Program-made: the position numbers and the translations under genes
The notes under the pieces: model-generated
What the model was told of the DNA's origin: nothing
The model's database searches: none
Seen by the model: only the letters and a program-made list of their open reading frames with translations
Shown here: positions 1 through 7,781 of the stretch, in pieces
Layout: every line of letters begins with the position of its first letter
Numbering within the stretch: the first letter of the stretch is position 1
DNA from: Enterocloster hominis (ex Liu et al. 2021)
GTDB taxonomy: Bacteria; Bacillota; Clostridia; Lachnospirales; Lachnospiraceae
NCBI GenBank assembly: GCA_014385265.1
Contig: JACRTJ010000005.1
Span: 124,001-188,000 of the forward strand
DNA: 64,000 nucleotides
Direction of reading: 5' to 3'

Positions 1-68
1 ATCCCAAACAGGATGTACTGGAAAAAATTCTTTTTTCCTACGGTATAGTAAAAGGCCTTGGGAGACAT
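1..68 (-). CDS. 5' end of an unidentified gene, cut by the window edge
   Basis: Only the first 22 codons are inside the window, starting with ATG at 68 (Met-Ser-Pro-Lys-Ala-Phe-Tyr-Tyr...). The start follows the stop of the glycerophosphodiesterase-like gene by 5 bases, and that gene's last codons supply a GGAAGGA ribosome site, so the two are probably cotranscribed. The visible peptide is aromatic and basic and could lead into a membrane segment, but this is too little to assign a family. Confidence 0.5.
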   Translation of the reverse strand, partial: MSPKAFYYTVGKKNFFQYILFG

Positions 69-73
69 GAGCT

Positions 74-736
74 TCATCCTTCCATCTCCTTCCGCACTGC
101 CACTGCCGTCTTAAGGCTCCGTGTGGTGATATTGGCGATCCCCTTTTCCATCAGGCTCCGGATGATCTCCGGATCGTTGACCGTCCAGGCAGAGCCTCCC
201 AGGCCCATGGTTTTTAAAAGCTCCATCACCCTGTCTGTGAACAGACGGTATTCCATATTGATGCACTGGGCTGAATAACGCACTGCCGTACGGAACACCT
301 GTTCCATCTGCTTCATGCAGATATTCCTTCCCAGATCCGGCTCCGGGATCAGATTTTCAATGTTCCAGTATACGCGGACCTCCGGATATTTTTCCGGTCT
401 GGCCTTCATGAAAAAGGAACTCACCGTACCGGAATAGATCAGCTGTCCCTCCACGCCATACTCCTTTGCCAGCTGGTATACGGGGATCTCCAGCCCCGGC
501 GTTTTCAGATCGCAGTTGATCCTTTTTTCCGGCTTTTCCTTTAAAAGCTCAAACACCTGGCCCAGCCTGACCGCCTCCTCCGCGGTCTCGTCATGGGACA
601 GGATCAGCTCCCCGTCCCGGTTTCTCCTGATATCTGCCTCCAGGCAGTTTCCCTCGGAGGCCAGGGCATATCTTACAAATTCCATGGAATTATCCGGCGT
701 TCCATCGCAGCCGGAATGTGCTGTGATCTCACACAT
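74..736 (-). CDS. Glycerophosphodiester phosphodiesterase family protein
   Basis: A 220-residue protein with the start of a GDPD TIM barrel. It has His7 in an A-H-S-G motif (normally HRG), then P-D-N-S, then Glu33 and Asp35 in L-E-A-D, and His48 in a S-H-D motif. These are the metal and catalytic positions of glycerophosphodiester phosphodiesterases, which split deacylated phospholipid diesters into sn-glycerol 3-phosphate and an alcohol. No signal peptide is visible, so it should be cytoplasmic. Glycine replaces the usual Arg-Gly context after the first histidine, and the protein is short, so the substrate is uncertain. A truncated gene follows 5 bases downstream on the same strand. Confidence 0.75.
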   Translation of the reverse strand: MCEITAHSGCDGTPDNSMEFVRYALASEGNCLEADIRRNRDGELILSHDETAEEAVRLGQVFELLKEKPEKRINCDLKTPGLEIPVYQLAKEYGVEGQLIYSGTVSSFFMKARPEKYPEVRVYWNIENLIPEPDLGRNICMKQMEQVFRTAVRYSAQCINMEYRLFTDRVMELLKTMGLGGSAWTVNDPEIIRSLMEKGIANITTRSLKTAVAVRKEMEG

Positions 737-958
737 CTCTCATTCTCCTTCCTTTTCTCTCTCTGGCACGGCTTTAATATACCAGGAGTCCTGTAAACAA
801 AAAAGACAGGTTGGCTAAATTTTATGTAAATTGTATCTGTTGTTCGTATATTCATACAATCATCTTAAATATTACCTGTTTTTTACATTTCTGTTCTTTC
901 TCTTTTTACATTCTTTCCGTTATCCTCATATGGTTAGAACCAATGAAAGGAGCGATCC

Positions 959-1447
959 ATGGAAACACTTCAGACCTTTCACGGAGTTCTCGACCGTGGG
1001 TTCACTGGAAATATGAGCTTCCAGTTCCATATTCCCCACGGGATCCATGAGCTTTCCGTGATCCTTACCTATGAAAAAGAACGCATACAGGACCCGGCTT
1101 CCTATATCGAACGCTTCCGGCATCCACTGATCCGGCAGGCTGTTCCCTACCTGGGCCGGATCCCCACTGACCGGCAGCTTCAAGAGATGGTGCAGGCTAT
1201 GAAGACCGAGATCCAGCTCTGTGCCATGATCGGAGGCGTCTTTGCCGGAAATGTCCATATGCCGGGGACGAGAAAGGAGATCCTGTTAAAGGAAGGCGTC
1301 CGCTCCAGAGGCTGCCTTCCCTATGACGGAAGAAACGGCATGGTGAAGATCATTGTCAACGTATACCAGGTGGTGGAGGAGAATACCCCCTGGAACCTGG
1401 AGATCAAAGGAGGTCCCGTTCATGTGGAAACGGATCGAACTGCATAA
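959..1447 (+). CDS. Conserved hypothetical protein paired with a PHP hydrolase
   Basis: A 162-residue protein that I cannot name. ATG at 959 is preceded by AAAGGAG. It has no signal peptide or membrane segment; the pattern F-x-F-x-I-P-x-G near residues 21-28 and a C-terminal stretch ending in W-N-L-E-I suggest a beta-rich fold. Its last 26 bases overlap the start of the PHP-domain gene in another frame, so translation is probably coupled. CehA/McbA-type metallohydrolases often have an N-terminal beta domain before the PHP domain; this protein may be that domain as a separate chain. That last point is inference. Confidence 0.7.
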   Translation: METLQTFHGVLDRGFTGNMSFQFHIPHGIHELSVILTYEKERIQDPASYIERFRHPLIRQAVPYLGRIPTDRQLQEMVQAMKTEIQLCAMIGGVFAGNVHMPGTRKEILLKEGVRSRGCLPYDGRNGMVKIIVNVYQVVEENTPWNLEIKGGPVHVETDRTA

Positions 1448-2381
1448 TCATACCATGGAGTCTGACGGCTCCATGACCGTAAAGGAGCTGGCTGCATTTA
1501 TGGAAGCCCAGGGGATCCCCTGGTTTTCCCTCACGGACCACAACACAGTCTCCGGCTTCCCAGATCTGCCCGCGGCCTGCAAAAACCGGCTCCAGTACGT
1601 CTACGGCTACGAGCTCACGTCCTACTACGGGCATCTGCTCTGCCAGAACGTAACCTCTTATATTCCCTGGGATGACATCGACCGGGATAACGCCGACCCT
1701 CTGTTTCAGCGGGTCCACGAGGCCGGCGGACTGGCAGGGCCTGCCCATCCCTTTTCCCTGCCCTCTCCCTTTGCCAATGGTATGCGCTGGGATATGACCA
1801 TTCACGATCCCGGGCTCATGGATTTCATTGAGATCGTAAACAACGCCCATCCCATGGTCCCCGATAACTGCCAGGCCATCCAGTGGTGGATCCGGCTGGC
1901 CTGCTCCGGCTTTCCCATCGCCCCGGTCAGCGGCCTGGATCTCCACCGCCCCATGGACCTGGACGGAGTTTTTTCCACATTTATTGAGACAGACGGGGAC
2001 AACGCTCCAGAATCCCCTCCGGAGGCCTCCCAGGCCCTGGCACAGGCCGTCCGCCGCTGCCGGACCTGTGTGACCCGCGGGCCGGTCCTCCACTGGGTCC
2101 TGAATGGAGACAGCCTTAAGCTTTCCCTGTGTCCCGGGCTCACTCCCATTCCAGAACATGAACCGGATGCTCCCCCGCTCTTTTTCTGTCTTATAAAAAC
2201 AGAAAAAGACAGCCTCCGCATCCCTCTGGGAAATGAAGACTGTCTTGTACCCCTGCCCGATACCATCCGCTCCTCCAGGGGAGCCGTGCTGCTGCTCTTT
2301 CCGGCAGAGTCCTGCCCTTCCGGTGAGCCGGAGCTCTCTTCCTTAACGGCAGCCGCCGGGCCTGTTTTTTTCTCAATGTGA
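1422..2381 (+). CDS. PHP-domain metallohydrolase, CehA/McbA-like
   Basis: A 319-residue protein. ATG at 1422 was chosen because AAAGGAGG lies 8 bases upstream and the product then begins directly at the PHP motif: His8-x-His10 with Asp15, then T-D-H at 38-40, later P-A-H-P and D-L-H. These are the metal ligands of the polymerase and histidinol phosphatase superfamily, which hydrolyses phosphoesters with two or three metal ions. The last 90 or so residues are less conserved and may form an accessory domain. It overlaps the preceding gene by 26 bases and ends just before a shared terminator. The substrate is unknown. Confidence 0.8.
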   Translation: MWKRIELHNHTMESDGSMTVKELAAFMEAQGIPWFSLTDHNTVSGFPDLPAACKNRLQYVYGYELTSYYGHLLCQNVTSYIPWDDIDRDNADPLFQRVHEAGGLAGPAHPFSLPSPFANGMRWDMTIHDPGLMDFIEIVNNAHPMVPDNCQAIQWWIRLACSGFPIAPVSGLDLHRPMDLDGVFSTFIETDGDNAPESPPEASQALAQAVRRCRTCVTRGPVLHWVLNGDSLKLSLCPGLTPIPEHEPDAPPLFFCLIKTEKDSLRIPLGNEDCLVPLPDTIRSSRGAVLLLFPAESCPSGEPELSSLTAAAGPVFFSM

Positions 2382-2389
2382 ACGCAAAA

Positions 2390-2432
2390 GAGCGCTGCAA
2401 AGACTTCAATACCGTCTTTTTGCAGCGCCCTT
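2390..2432. terminator. Bidirectional terminator between convergent genes
   Basis: An inverted repeat with arms GCGCTGCAAA and TTTTTGCAGCGC lies between the PHP gene (+) and the antitoxin gene (-). Read leftward it is followed by CTCTTTT; read rightward by CCTTATT. Confidence 0.75.
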
Positions 2433-2434
2433 AT

Positions 2435-3445
2435 TCAGGCTTCTTTTTTAAGCATATCACAGATATAAGCCCGCAGACCATCCTCTGAATCTACGCCATA
2501 TTTCCGGTTCACGGCAGTAAAATACTCCATGATCCTCTCCTTCGGCAGAAGCTCGCTGGAAGGAATGCCGTCACCATAGCCTTTTCTCGCATCCATCCAC
2601 GGTGCTTCATTATGCGTGATCCTCTCCAGCACTTTTCCTCCATACATGCCAAATGTATTTACAACAATATCGATCACCCGCTTCTCGTCATCCGTCAGTG
2701 CTTCTTCTGTCCCTTTCAGCAATGCAAAACGCGCATCATCAATGGGATTGTATTTAAAATCCCTGAACATATCGTATACTTCCGGATAAACTGGTCCATG
2801 TACCCATGCCCTGCAGTCCTCCGTAAAAATCGGCCTTCCATACAAGGCAGAATAAATACCCTGAATGAAGTACAGCAGCTTCTGAAGCATAAGCGGGGTT
2901 ACTTCTTCCAGCCTCTCAAATACATATGCGATCACTCTGAGCATCTTATCTGACACATTAAAAAGCCTCTCTATGCTGTCTGCGGCGGCCATAGATTTTT
3001 TATACGCCGCATCCGTCAGCTTACTCCGGTTTTCCATAAGCCTCTGCTTCATATAAGCCGGTGAAGCCAGCGCTGCTTTTATAATATCTGAATACTCTCT
3101 GGAAGGTACCTGTCCTTCCAGATATCGCGGGATCGTCACCTCACCAAATCCGAGAGCCAGAGACAGCGGCGCTTTGCCAATTTTATAGATCTTCATGAGC
3201 TTTTCAATGTCTTCCATCGAAACAAGGCCTTCCATCGCCCTATATTGCTCGTCGATCTCCTGGACATTCTTATCAATAAGTCCAGGAATACTCATTTCCC
3301 TGCCGCACTCCATACATACAGCCACGGTGATTTCAAATTTATAGCTCTTATCTTTTATGGTCTTAACCATGTCCCTCTTCTGCAAAAGGTACTCCGTCTC
3401 TTTTCTGCACTCAATGCAGAAATCCCTTCTCATCTTTTCTGTCAT
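2435..3445 (-). CDS. MqsA-like antitoxin with SocA/Panacea (DUF4065) domain
   Basis: A 336-residue protein. The ATG at 3445 was chosen because GGGAGGGAG lies just upstream; a longer frame to 3475 lacks a good site. The N-terminus has a zinc-ribbon-like Cys10-x2-Cys13 and Cys44-x2-Cys47 pair, followed by a helix-turn-helix region at about 70-120. The C-terminal half (about 165-305) matches the SocA/DUF4065 'Panacea' domain with the motif L-L-Y-F-I-Q-G and the segment A-W-V-H-G-P-V-Y-P. MqsA antitoxins use the zinc and HTH parts for toxin binding and DNA binding; Panacea domains neutralise diverse toxins. It lies 26 bases after the MqsR-like gene and is likely cotranscribed and autoregulated. 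Function is by family resemblance. Confidence 0.8.
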   Translation of the reverse strand: MTEKMRRDFCIECRKETEYLLQKRDMVKTIKDKSYKFEITVAVCMECGREMSIPGLIDKNVQEIDEQYRAMEGLVSMEDIEKLMKIYKIGKAPLSLALGFGEVTIPRYLEGQVPSREYSDIIKAALASPAYMKQRLMENRSKLTDAAYKKSMAAADSIERLFNVSDKMLRVIAYVFERLEEVTPLMLQKLLYFIQGIYSALYGRPIFTEDCRAWVHGPVYPEVYDMFRDFKYNPIDDARFALLKGTEEALTDDEKRVIDIVVNTFGMYGGKVLERITHNEAPWMDARKGYGDGIPSSELLPKERIMEYFTAVNRKYGVDSEDGLRAYICDMLKKEA

Positions 3446-3471
3446 AACGGCTCCCTCCCATCGTCTCCTGG

Positions 3472-3858
3472 TCATCTGAAATAATATGTAAGCGGATACT
3501 TCTGTTCGTGGAACGAAATAACGATCACAAAGCAGCCATCCAGTTTATTAAATTTAATATACAGGGAAACTGTTTTTTCCTCTGTTCCATTTCTCTCCAA
3601 AAGAATGACATCCTTGCCAAATACATAAAGTCGCTCATGTTCAAAGCCCTTATGCTCATTCCTCAGTATCCCTGAAAAGTCCATCTCAGTAAGGCTCAGT
3701 ATAATTTCCCTTACCTTTGCTTCATTAATAACATAATCTAAAAAAAGGTTAATATTGTCCTGCCGTCTGGCGTTCCGGTCAAGCCGGTATCTGCCGTTCT
3801 CCACTGCCTCTTTCACCTCGGAAAGATACAGTTCTATATCCTTTTTATCTATATCCAA
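3472..3858 (-). CDS. MqsR-like toxin (RelE-fold mRNA interferase candidate)
   Basis: A 128-residue protein starting at TTG 3858, with GAAGGA 7 bases upstream. The layout resembles MqsR: an N-terminal helix with L-S-E-V-K-E-A-V-E-N-G-R, a central V-R-E-I-I-L-S-L-T-E-M-D-F like the MqsR I-I-G-L-S-E-S-D-F segment, and a C-terminal Y-I-K-F ... V-I-V-I-S-F-H-E like Y-L-K-I ... L-I-V-S-F-K-E. MqsR cleaves mRNA at GC-rich triplets. It is first in a two-gene operon with an MqsA-like antitoxin. The gene and its upstream region are more AT-rich than neighbouring core genes, suggesting transfer. The assignment rests on motif order, not on a search. Confidence 0.65.
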   Translation of the reverse strand: MDIDKKDIELYLSEVKEAVENGRYRLDRNARRQDNINLFLDYVINEAKVREIILSLTEMDFSGILRNEHKGFEHERLYVFGKDVILLERNGTEEKTVSLYIKFNKLDGCFVIVISFHEQKYPLTYYFR

Positions 3859-3910
3859 TCCTTTATCCTTCGAAGATCAAATGATATTATTTTTATTTTT
3901 TTCTATCATT

Positions 3911-3939
3911 ATTATAACTATATGATCGCTTTTTGTCAA
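3911..3939 (-). promoter_or_regulatory. Sigma-A promoter of the toxin-antitoxin operon
   Basis: TTGACA (3934-3939) and TATAAT (3911-3916) with a 17-base spacer, both perfect consensus, about 50 bases upstream of the toxin start in an AT-rich stretch. Confidence 0.85.
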
Positions 3940-4027
3940 TATCCTATCTTTTTATGAGGCAATGGTTTTCGCCAGCATACTTTTTATACCATGCAGGCAC
4001 GGACCCTGGCTCGGTGTCCGCACCAAA

Positions 4028-4064
4028 CTAAAAAGAGCCGGACCACCTTCTCGGTGTCCGGCTC
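4028..4064 (-). terminator. Intrinsic terminator of the scf-secDF-tgt-yajC operon
   Basis: Arms GAGCCGGAC and GTCCGGCTC around a short loop, followed on the minus strand by TTTTT. It lies just after the yajC stop. Confidence 0.9.
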
Positions 4065-4074
4065 CCTTTCGGCC

Positions 4075-4350
4075 TTACGCCTCCGGCTTCTCAACCTGGA
4101 CGATGGCCTGCTTCTGCATGGGAATGCGGCAGTTCTTATTGCTTCCAAACTCAACGATTACCGTGTCGTCTGTCATATCAATGATCACTCCGTAAAAGCC
4201 GCTGGATGTCAGAACACTGTCACCAACTGCGATACTTGCCATCAATTCCTGCATTTTTTTCTTTTCCTTCTGCTGCGGTCTGATCGCGATAAAATACATA
4301 AACGCAAAGATCAGGATCACGTAGCCGATCCAGAATGCGGGACTGTTCAT
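4075..4350 (-). CDS. yajC: Preprotein translocase subunit YajC
   Basis: A 91-residue protein with one N-terminal membrane helix (about 4-24) ending in A-I-R-P-Q-Q-K-E-K-K-K, the YajC signature, followed by a small cytoplasmic beta domain with G-D-x-V-x-T-x-S-G. YajC binds SecDF and the SecYEG translocon at the membrane. ATG at 4350 was chosen over an upstream GTG because GGAGG sits at suitable distance from it. It is the last gene of the operon after tgt (20 bases apart) and directly before the terminator. Its placement with secDF and tgt is a widely conserved order. Confidence 0.95.
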   Translation of the reverse strand: MNSPAFWIGYVILIFAFMYFIAIRPQQKEKKKMQELMASIAVGDSVLTSSGFYGVIIDMTDDTVIVEFGSNKNCRIPMQKQAIVQVEKPEA

Positions 4351-4370
4351 GCTGTCTTGCACCTCCGTTT

Positions 4371-5519
4371 CTAATTCTGCTTATCTTTGTAATTACCAGT
4401 TACGCCTTCCAGCTTTCTTGCTTTGTATTCGGCATAGCTGTGGTTCTCAATGGCTTCCCGGATCTCCGTCATCATAGTATTGTAGAAATAAAGGTTGTGG
4501 AGCACGCACAGGCGCATGCCTAACATCTCCTTGGCCTTTAACAGATGACGGATATAGGCTCTGCTGTAAGAGCGGCAGGCCGGACACTGGCAGCCCTCTT
4601 CAATGGGGCGCATATCCTTTGCGAACTGCTCGTTGAACAGGTTGAGCTTTCCGTGATTGGTGTATACATGGCCATGACGGCCATTTCTGGTGGGGTAGAC
4701 GCAGTCAAAAAAGTCCACGCCCCGGTCCACACTCTCTAAAATATTGGCCGGCGTTCCAACCCCCATTAAATAGGTGGGCTTGTTTTCCGGAAGATGGGGA
4801 ACGGTCACATCCAGGATGCGGTACATCTCCTCATGGCTCTCCCCCACTGCCAGGCCGCCGATGGCATAGCCGTCGCAGTCCATGGCCGATATGGTATCGG
4901 CATGGGCGATGCGGATGTCCTCAAAGGTTCCTCCCTGGTTGATTCCAAACAGGAGCTGATGGGGATTCACCGTATCGGGAAGGGAGTTGAGCCTGGCCAT
5001 TTCCGCCTTGCACCGCTCCAGCCACCGCACCGTCCGGGCCACGGAATTTTCCATATATTCCCGGGTACAGGGATGGGGAGCACACTCGTCGAAGGCCATG
5101 GCGATGGTGGAGCCCAGATTGGACTGGATCTGCATACTCTCCTCCGGCCCCATGAAGATCTTGTGGCCGTCGATGTGGGAGTTGAAGTAAACGCCCTCCT
5201 CCTTGATCTTGCGGAGGCCTGCCAGGGAAAAAACCTGGAAGCCGCCAGAATCCGTAAGGATCGGGCGGTCCCAGTTCATGAACTTATGGAGTCCGCCCAG
5301 CTCTTTGATCAGTTTATCTCCGGTCCGCACATGAAGGTGGTACGTGTTGGAAAGCTCCACCTGGGTGCCGATCCCCCGGAGATCGTCGGTGGATACGGCT
5401 CCCTTGATGGCTCCCACAGTGCCCACGTTCATAAAGACCGGCGTCTGGATCGTGCCATGGACCGTCTCCACAACGGCCCTTTTGGCACGTCCGTCCTTTG
5501 CCAGAATTTGATATTTCAT
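4371..5519 (-). CDS. tgt: tRNA-guanine transglycosylase (queuine tRNA-ribosyltransferase)
   Basis: A 382-residue protein, the usual bacterial length. It exchanges guanine-34 of GUN-anticodon tRNAs for preQ1 in queuosine synthesis. Visible motifs include D-S-G-G-F-Q-V-F-S, G-G-L-A-V-G-E, D-C-V-Y-P-T-R-N-G-R, and the zinc site C-Q-C-P-A-C-R ... H near residues 310-335. The start is 15 bases after the secDF stop, so it is translated from the same leftward operon. Confidence 0.97.
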   Translation of the reverse strand: MKYQILAKDGRAKRAVVETVHGTIQTPVFMNVGTVGAIKGAVSTDDLRGIGTQVELSNTYHLHVRTGDKLIKELGGLHKFMNWDRPILTDSGGFQVFSLAGLRKIKEEGVYFNSHIDGHKIFMGPEESMQIQSNLGSTIAMAFDECAPHPCTREYMENSVARTVRWLERCKAEMARLNSLPDTVNPHQLLFGINQGGTFEDIRIAHADTISAMDCDGYAIGGLAVGESHEEMYRILDVTVPHLPENKPTYLMGVGTPANILESVDRGVDFFDCVYPTRNGRHGHVYTNHGKLNLFNEQFAKDMRPIEEGCQCPACRSYSRAYIRHLLKAKEMLGMRLCVLHNLYFYNTMMTEIREAIENHSYAEYKARKLEGVTGNYKDKQN

Positions 5520-5533
5520 ATTTTTTCCTGTTT

Positions 5534-7723
5534 TTACTTACCGGACTTCTCCGCCGCCTTTTTGCCCTTTCTTGTGGTCAGAACGTACCATAAGGCTCCC
5601 GTTAAGCATACGGAAGAGTAGGTGCCGCAGATGATGCCCGCCATCAGCGGCAGGGCAAATTCACGGATGGAGGAAACACCCATGACAAACAGCACCAGGA
5701 CCATAACAAAGGTGGTCAGGGAAGTGTTGATGCTTCTCGTAAAGGTCTGTGTGATACTCTCGTTTACGACCTCCTTAAGATCCGCTCTCGGTCCCTGGAG
5801 CTTTAAGTTCTCGCGGATACGGTCGAAGATAACGATGGTGGCGTTGATGGAATATCCGACAATGGTAAGGAGGCAGGCAATGGCTGTGGAGCCCACGGAC
5901 CATTTTGCCAGGGCGTAGCAGGCAACCACCACCAGTACGTCATGTACCAGGGCGATGACTGCGCTGGCCGCAAAACGGATATTCTTGAAGCGCACCCAGA
6001 TATAAAGCAGCATAAAGATCGTTGCGATCACAGTCGCCACAATGGCGTCGCTCTTCATCTCTGCACTGATGGCTCCGGAAATGCTCTCTGCGACAATCTT
6101 GGATTCATCCACGCCGAAGTTCTCCACCAGGGCTGCATCCAGAGCCTGGCGTTCCTCCACGCTTAAGGTTCTGGTCTTGATGATGACCTCTGTGGTACCG
6201 GCCACCTTCTGAGTCTGGGTATCGGCGCTCTTTGTAACGCCTTCCACCACCGGGACCACCTCGCTGGAGATCCTCTCTAAGGACATATCCTCATTGAAGG
6301 TCACGCTGGTGGATGTACCGCCCTTGAAGTCCAGGCCATAGTTGAAGGCTCCGCCGATGGAGGACTTGTTCATCACCATTCCGGCCACACCTGCGCCGAT
6401 CATCACTAAGGAGATGATAAAGCACACGTTCCTCTTTCCAAGGAAGTTGATGGCCTTTTTCTCCTTTTTAGTTCCGTAGAACTTCTTATCAGTAAAGCCC
6501 AGATCATAAAGGGCATTCAGCACAAACTTTGTCACGAACAGGGCTGTGAACATGGACAGCACGATACCGATGGCCAGGGTCGTCGCAAAGCCCTTGACCG
6601 TACCGGAGCCTCTCCAGTAAAGGACAGCCGCTGCGATCAGCGTCGTAACGTTTCCGTCGATGATGGCGGATAATGCCTTTGCAAAACCGGTCTTAATAGC
6701 CGATTTTACAGTCTTGCCCAGGCCGATCTCCTCCTTGATACGGGTGAAGATGATGACGTTGGCGTCCACGGCCATACCGATGGACAGGATGATACCGGCG
6801 ATTCCCGGCAGGGTCAGTGTCACCTCGAAGGCCGCCAAGAGGATGATGATCAGTGCCACATACAGGCACAGGGCCAGGGATGCGGCCAGGCCAGGGATCA
6901 GGTATACGATGATCATGAATACGCACACGATCCCAAAGCCGATGACTCCGGCCTTTAAGCTGGTGGAAATGGCTTCCTGTCCCAGCTTCGCGCCCACCAC
7001 ATTGGAGCGCAGCTCCTCTAACTCCAGGGAAAGGGAGCCGATCCGGATGGTGGAGGCCAGCTTGTCTGCCTCCTCATAGGAGCTCATGCCGGAAATAGAG
7101 GCCTTGCCGCCGGTGATGGCAGCCTGGACCACAGGGTTGGAATAGATCATCCCATCATACACGATGGCAATGTGCTTTCCTACATTTGCAGCCGTCACAT
7201 CTGCAAACTTCTTTGTGCCTTCCTCTGTAAAGGTAAGGGATACCTCGTATTTGTTGGCACCGGTCTCGTCCTTATAGATCACAGGACTGGCTGTGGCCAC
7301 ATCCGTTCCCTCTAAGACCACCTGCATGTTCTCATCCAGGAACTGTAAGGAGCCTGGCTTTCCCAGCTCCTCCAGGATCTTATTGGCGTCGGTAACGCCC
7401 GGGATATCCACGTTGATACGGTTGCTGCCTTCCTGGTATACCTCCGCCTCAGAGCTGTACGTCTGTACTCTCTGCTGGAGCTTATACTGGGTATCGGCCA
7501 TGTCCTCTGGACTGGGATCTGCTTCCTTTGCCTGATAGGTGATGCTGACACCGCCGGCCAGATCCAGGCCCAGCTTAATGCCGCCCTCCTGGGACGTTAC
7601 TCCGTTCTCATCGGTCACCAGCTTGCTGCGCATAAGCGTATCATACCCAAAATAGCCGAAAACCCCGAGAACGAGCACCAATGCCAGGAGGCTCAGAAGC
7701 CCCTTTCCTTTGCTGCTCTTCAT
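5534..7723 (-). CDS. secDF: Fused protein-export membrane protein SecDF
   Basis: A 729-residue fusion of SecD and SecF, seen in many Firmicutes. The N-terminal half has one membrane helix, the P1 periplasmic domain (G-L-D-L-A-G-G at about 51-57) and a five-helix bundle with A-V-D-A-N-V-I-I-F. The C-terminal half repeats this pattern with Y-G-L-D-F-K-G-G-T and Y-S-I-N-A-T-I-V-I-F-D-R. SecDF uses the proton or sodium gradient to pull secreted proteins across the membrane. ATG 7723 follows AAGGAG. A hairpin with a T-run lies between scfB and this gene, so part of the transcription may stop before it. Confidence 0.97.
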   Translation of the reverse strand: MKSSKGKGLLSLLALVLVLGVFGYFGYDTLMRSKLVTDENGVTSQEGGIKLGLDLAGGVSITYQAKEADPSPEDMADTQYKLQQRVQTYSSEAEVYQEGSNRINVDIPGVTDANKILEELGKPGSLQFLDENMQVVLEGTDVATASPVIYKDETGANKYEVSLTFTEEGTKKFADVTAANVGKHIAIVYDGMIYSNPVVQAAITGGKASISGMSSYEEADKLASTIRIGSLSLELEELRSNVVGAKLGQEAISTSLKAGVIGFGIVCVFMIIVYLIPGLAASLALCLYVALIIILLAAFEVTLTLPGIAGIILSIGMAVDANVIIFTRIKEEIGLGKTVKSAIKTGFAKALSAIIDGNVTTLIAAAVLYWRGSGTVKGFATTLAIGIVLSMFTALFVTKFVLNALYDLGFTDKKFYGTKKEKKAINFLGKRNVCFIISLVMIGAGVAGMVMNKSSIGGAFNYGLDFKGGTSTSVTFNEDMSLERISSEVVPVVEGVTKSADTQTQKVAGTTEVIIKTRTLSVEERQALDAALVENFGVDESKIVAESISGAISAEMKSDAIVATVIATIFMLLYIWVRFKNIRFAASAVIALVHDVLVVVACYALAKWSVGSTAIACLLTIVGYSINATIVIFDRIRENLKLQGPRADLKEVVNESITQTFTRSINTSLTTFVMVLVLFVMGVSSIREFALPLMAGIICGTYSSVCLTGALWYVLTTRKGKKAAEKSGK

Positions 7724-7743
7724 GATACATTGTCTCCTTAATC

Positions 7744-7774
7744 TAAAAAATTTCCCGGCCGGTCCCTGCCGGCC
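7744..7774 (-). terminator. Internal terminator-like hairpin between scfB and secDF
   Basis: Arms GGCCGG (7757-7762) and CCGGCC (7769-7774) are followed on the minus strand by AAATTTTTT. The short GC-rich stem just after the scfB stop could lower read-through into secDF. Confidence 0.55.
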
Positions 7775-7781
7775 CCCGCGC

